Positions 8,619-11,084 of a stretch of 11,084 bases of DNA are shown one piece after another (the first letter of the stretch is position 1; each line of letters starts with the position of its first letter). The stretch is from an uncultured bacterium (GTDB lineage: Bacteria; Fidelibacterota; Marinisomatia; Marinisomatales; UBA1611): contig CALKMQ010000060.1 in NCBI GenBank assembly GCA_938092125.1, positions 1 through 11,084 on the forward strand, in the 5' to 3' direction. The notes below the pieces were generated by a model. It was not told the DNA's origin. It ran no database searches and worked only from the letters and a program-made list of their open reading frames with translations. A program made the position numbers and the translations under genes.

Positions 8619-9050
8619 ATGTTTTCTAAAATGTGGATCATTTAACACATATTCCCATAGATAATGAACCAGCGGGCGACTGTTTTTTATCTTTGATGAT
8701 ACCTCATTAATTGTTAGCCACTTGCACTTTGTTATGCCTTCTTTTTTTTCAGGAGAAAGCTTTGTGTCTTCATCACCTGAAAATTTAACTAAGAACCAAA
8801 AGGTTTTTTTTACTCCCGCTTTTCCATTAATCTTTATGTTGTTATGCGTTGGAATTAATGTTTTAATTATTGTAAGATGTTTTTTTTGTATACCCGTCTC
8901 TTCACAGATCTCTCTAATTGCTGTATTCTTTTTTTTTGAATCTTTTTTTAATCTCCCCTTTGGAAACTCCCAACGTCCGTTTTTCTTAATGAAAAGAATT
9001 TTATTCTCATCTATGACTACACCGCCAGCTGCTTTTATTTGATAAGACAA
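8598..9050 (-). CDS. Small Nudix hydrolase with Glu-to-Ser change in the Nudix box
   Basis: Single-domain Nudix enzyme of 150 residues, a family that cleaves nucleoside diphosphates linked to another group (dinucleoside polyphosphates, oxidised NTPs, ADP-sugars). The Nudix box spans residues 32-54 and ends in REICEETGI, keeping the metal-binding REUxEExG glutamates. The first box glutamate (G-x5-E) is Ser38, read from a TCA codon beside a run of nine A. WEFPKG before the box is typical of MutT/Ap4A-hydrolase-like members, but the substrate cannot be assigned. The start is TTG 9050, directly after the TAA of the PPK2 gene and in the same frame. A GGGAG seven bases upstream supports initiation there. 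The ending is basic (FRKHLKVGKK). Co-transcription with PPK2 suggests a nucleotide-housekeeping role. Family certain, specificity unknown. Confidence 0.93.
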   Translation of the reverse strand: MSYQIKAAGGVVIDENKILFIKKNGRWEFPKGRLKKDSKKKNTAIREICEETGIQKKHLTIIKTLIPTHNNIKINGKAGVKKTFWFLVKFSGDEDTKLSPEKKEGITKCKWLTINEVSSKIKNSRPLVHYLWEYVLNDPHFRKHLKVGKK

Positions 9051-9884
9051 TTACGTACTCCCTTTTAATTTATAAAGAAGCTCATATTGTTCTTTTGTTA
9101 AGTTTTTAAACTTTACCCCATCCACAACTATATCATACTCTTCAATCTCTTTAGACCATTTTTTATCTTTGAGGACTTTCTTGCCTTCATAATCATAATT
9201 AGATAAAACATATCTCATAGCGTTTAACCTAGCTATCATTTTATTATCAGAATTAATAATCACCCATGGATTATTGTTTGGCTCACTATTAGTGAAAACT
9301 TGTTCTTTATAATGAGTAAATAAATCCCATTCTTTTGCAGCTTTTAAATCATTTTCACTAAGTTTCCAATATTTAAGAGGGCTGCTTTGCCTGAATGCAA
9401 ATCGTTGCCTCTGATTTTCTTTTGATACAGAAAGATAAAATTTTATTAATAAAAGACCACCAACAATATGCTTTTTTTCCCAATCATTAACTTTTTTCAT
9501 AAAGTAGTTATATTGCCTATCTGTACAATAGCCCATTGCAGGTTGAATAAGGCCTCTTGTATACCAAGACCTGTCAAAAAATACAATTTCACCTTTTTGA
9601 GGCAAAAGCTTATCATATGTTTTAAACCACATTTTGTTTTGATTAGCAGTCGGCACGCCTAACTCAACAACTCTATTTGTTTTAGGAATAAGGTTTTCAA
9701 TAAACCTTTTAATAGTTGCTCCCTTCCCCGCTGCGTCTCTGCCTTCAAAGACAATAGCGAGTCTTTTTTCAGATTGTATAACCCACTCTTGTAATTTTAA
9801 AAGTTCAATTTGAAGCCTTCTTTTCTCTTTTTGATAACTCCTTAGAGAAAGTTCTTTATACTTTGTTCTGTTATATATAATCAT
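9051..9884 (-). CDS. ppk2: Polyphosphate kinase 2 (PPK2) family phosphotransferase
   Basis: P-loop kinase that moves phosphate between polyphosphate and nucleotides, commonly making ADP/ATP or GTP from (d)NDP/NMP and polyphosphate in the cytosol. The layout is a single domain of 277 residues. Walker A is GRDAAGKG (residues 48-55), Walker B FFDRSWYTR (102-110), and the lid region is RQRFAFRQSSPLKYWKLSEND (about 159-179, split by Arg/Lys that hold phosphate). A C-terminal stretch, PWVIINSDNKMIARLNAMRY (206-225), is typical. Two places differ from common class I sequences: VELGVPTANQNKMWFKTY (73-90) where xALPxPxxxExxQWYFxRY is usual, and SWYTR for SWYNR. ATG 9884 is chosen because KYKEL and the LQxELxKLQEWV helix follow at family-typical distance. 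A TTG at 9920 would add 12 residues. Neither start has a strong Shine-Dalgarno. It heads the unit with the Nudix gene. Nucleotide preference is not predictable here. Confidence 0.94.
   Translation of the reverse strand: MIIYNRTKYKELSLRSYQKEKRRLQIELLKLQEWVIQSEKRLAIVFEGRDAAGKGATIKRFIENLIPKTNRVVELGVPTANQNKMWFKTYDKLLPQKGEIVFFDRSWYTRGLIQPAMGYCTDRQYNYFMKKVNDWEKKHIVGGLLLIKFYLSVSKENQRQRFAFRQSSPLKYWKLSENDLKAAKEWDLFTHYKEQVFTNSEPNNNPWVIINSDNKMIARLNAMRYVLSNYDYEGKKVLKDKKWSKEIEEYDIVVDGVKFKNLTKEQYELLYKLKGST
9058..9062 (-). promoter_or_regulatory. Ribosome binding site deciding the TTG start of the Nudix gene
   Basis: On the minus strand AAAAGGGAG ends 7 nt before TTG 9050, inside the last codons of the PPK2 gene. 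There is no nearby ATG or GTG in frame, and the PPK2 stop codon blocks any earlier start. This site and the TTG are therefore the best-supported initiation point for the Nudix protein. Confidence 0.6.
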
Positions 9885-9935
9885 AAATTTATTGTGCCTA
9901 AAATTTACTAATAAAAACAAATATTCGACATTATT

Positions 9936-10002
9936 GGTTTAGTTTTACACTTTTATTTTTACATAGATATTGTATTACTAAGTTTAGCCTTCCTTCTAAA
10001 CC
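9936..10002. repeat. GTTTAG repeats, two direct and one inverted, in the PPK2-purQ intergenic region
   Basis: The gap between the divergent genes (9885-10023) carries GGTTTAG at 9936-9942, GTTTAG at 9982-9987 and CTAAACC at 9996-10002. The last two form a 6-bp hairpin around the loop CCTTCCTT, which would lie in the purQ leader. The outer pair is a 7-bp inverted repeat. They could be operator sites for a regulator acting on one or both genes, but in AT-rich DNA six- or seven-base repeats may be chance. Nothing else, such as a small gene, is visible in this gap. Confidence 0.3.
9944..9973 (+). promoter_or_regulatory. Candidate promoter for purQ
   Basis: TTTACA (9944-9949) resembles a -35 box and TATTGT (9968-9973) a weak -10 box, 18 nt apart. 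This would start transcription near 9980, about 44 nt before purQ, and place the GTTTAG/CTAAAC hairpin in the leader. The -10 matches only four of six consensus bases, so this is a tentative call. A promoter is expected here because purQ is divergent from PPK2 and cannot be read from upstream. Confidence 0.25.
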
Positions 10003-10023
10003 GATTTATTGTAATTAAGGTAT

Positions 10024-11084
10024 ATGAAAACAAATATTGGCGTTGTTCAGTTCCCCGGATCAAATACAGAAAGAGAAACATATCTTGCTGTTAAACGAGC
10101 TGGAATGTATCCGATTGAAATCCTTTGGAACGCGGGCTTAGAATCAATACAGCAATGCCATGGCTATATAATTTCTGGTGGTTTTTCATTTGAAGATAGG
10201 TCTAGAGCTGGTGTAATAGCATCTCTTGAACCAATAATGGCTATTTTAAAAAACGAAGCAGAACAAGGGAAACCAATACTTGGAATATGCAATGGTGCTC
10301 AAATTTTAGTTGAGTCTGGATTAGTCCCAGGTGTACTAAATAATCAAACAACCGTAGCCCTTGCAGATAATAAAAGAATTGTATCCGGTCAAATAATTGG
10401 GACAGGTTATTTTAACGATTGGGCCAATCTTAGACTTTCAGTGCCCAAAAAAAACAATGCGTTTACTATGCATCTCGATGAGAAAGAAATATTAAATATC
10501 CCATTCGCTCATGCAGAGGGACGATTTATTATACCAAAAACATTATTAAATCAATTAATACAAAATGGACAAACCGTTTTTAGATATTGTGATTCAGATG
10601 GTGAAGTATCAAATGAATTTCCAATTAACCCAAATGGGTCAGATTATAATCTTGCTGCCATATCAAATACTTCCGGCAATCTACTTGCAATCATGCCACA
10701 CCCAGAAAGAGTCTCCTATGGTGATAAATTATTTTCTTCGATGAAAGAATACATTGAGAAAGAAATTCACTTTGATAAAGTGGAACTTTCTTATCAAGAT
10801 AGTAAGGAAAAACTTAGTCATTACATAAAAAATGAAAATTCAAAAACATGGATTGTTGACTTAGTCATAACAGACAATGAAGCCATTACAGTTCAAAATG
10901 CATTACAGAAAAAAGGTTTTGAAGTTTTAGTTACAAAACAGGAACATTGGGAAATTACTCATTCACAAAATGCTGAAGATATTTTAAAACTAATTGAAAG
11001 CACGGGTGAATTATTTAATTCTAATAAAGAGTATTTAAGCAAGATTCCAGATAATAAAGAAACTCACTCATTACTAATCCGTCA
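10024..11084 (+). CDS. purQ: FGAM synthase glutaminase PurQ with C-terminal PurS-like extension, 3' end cut
   Basis: Class I glutamine amidotransferase that feeds ammonia to PurL for FGAM synthesis. The frame is open for 353 codons to the window edge with no stop. Residues 1 to about 246 are PurQ: VVQFPGSNTERE (7-18), ISGGFSFEDRSRAG (50-63), the nucleophile loop GICNGAQIL (87-95) with Cys89, FAHAEGRF (161-168), and MPHPER (224-229) with His226 and Glu228. The triad is intact. B. subtilis PurQ is 227 residues with about 108 between Cys and His; here the distance is 137, so there is an insertion of about 30, and the FEDRSRAG loop replaces the usual YGDYLRAG. From about residue 276 the protein resembles PurS. 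ATG 10024 matches the family start; AAGG lies only 3 nt upstream, too close for a normal Shine-Dalgarno. It is separated by some 5.4 kb from purM and has its own presumed promoter. Confidence 0.94.
   Translation, partial: MKTNIGVVQFPGSNTERETYLAVKRAGMYPIEILWNAGLESIQQCHGYIISGGFSFEDRSRAGVIASLEPIMAILKNEAEQGKPILGICNGAQILVESGLVPGVLNNQTTVALADNKRIVSGQIIGTGYFNDWANLRLSVPKKNNAFTMHLDEKEILNIPFAHAEGRFIIPKTLLNQLIQNGQTVFRYCDSDGEVSNEFPINPNGSDYNLAAISNTSGNLLAIMPHPERVSYGDKLFSSMKEYIEKEIHFDKVELSYQDSKEKLSHYIKNENSKTWIVDLVITDNEAITVQNALQKKGFEVLVTKQEHWEITHSQNAEDILKLIESTGELFNSNKEYLSKIPDNKETHSLLIR
10849..11049 (+). other. PurS-like domain fused to PurQ (residues about 276-342)
   Basis: PurS is a protein of about 80 residues that bridges short PurL and PurQ. 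Here WIVDLVIT (276-283) fits its first strand, ITVQNALQKKGFEV (288-301) fits the conserved AVQxALxxxGxxEV helix and strand, EHWEI (307-311) fits the GKYxEL strand, and ELFNSNKEYLSKI (329-341) fits the KLLANxVIEDYxI ending. The usual LDPQG before the helix is shortened to DNEA, and the GK is absent. The resemblance is recalled by eye, not computed. No separate purS is visible in the window. Confidence 0.6.

Noticed and set aside
8722..9042. Plus-strand open frame of 106 residues opposite the Nudix gene
   Set aside because: It is the antisense of the Nudix gene, rich in Phe from the Lys codons on the other strand, and has no recognisable domain.
1..11084. Mobile element, defence system, CRISPR array or structural RNA gene
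   Set aside because: No transposase, integrase, nuclease, regularly spaced repeats or tRNA/rRNA-like sequence was seen; nearly all bases are in recognised housekeeping genes.

Overview
The window is AT-rich bacterial chromosomal DNA built from housekeeping genes, with no mobile element, rRNA, tRNA or CRISPR array that I can see. Bacterial origin is supported by a full-length bacterial-type PurA, an ABC-F translation factor, a PPK2 kinase and some Shine-Dalgarno-like sites. The short (PurS/PurQ-dependent) form of PurL excludes a typical gamma/beta-proteobacterium, which would have the long fused form. Low GC, compact spacing and no phage or plasmid genes suggest an uncultivated, possibly marine lineage. 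A Marinimicrobia-like bacterium is my guess; the sequence does not establish it.

Layout. Positions 1-4644 carry a plus-strand purine operon: purA (5' end cut off by the window edge), purL and purM, separated by 3 nt and then overlapping by 1 nt. After a 45-nt gap with a good ribosome binding site comes an OPT-family membrane transporter (4690-6588). A 114-nt gap leads to an ABC-F ATPase (6703-8568). Converging on it from the minus strand is a two-gene unit, a PPK2-type polyphosphate kinase (9051-9884) followed directly, in the same frame after a single stop codon, by a small Nudix hydrolase (8598-9050). Divergent from PPK2, across a roughly 140-nt intergenic region, purQ starts at 10024 and runs off the right edge.

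How the genes work together. PurL, PurQ and PurS form the FGAR amidotransferase that makes FGAM, PurM closes FGAM to AIR, and PurA commits IMP to AMP. No separate purS is visible, but the purQ reading frame continues past its glutaminase domain into a segment resembling PurS (about residues 276-342). This apparent PurQ-PurS fusion, in the order opposite to that inside long PurL, is the most interesting feature. PPK2 and the Nudix enzyme plausibly act in nucleotide/polyphosphate balance. Otherwise the region is ordinary; I found no clearly new multi-gene system.
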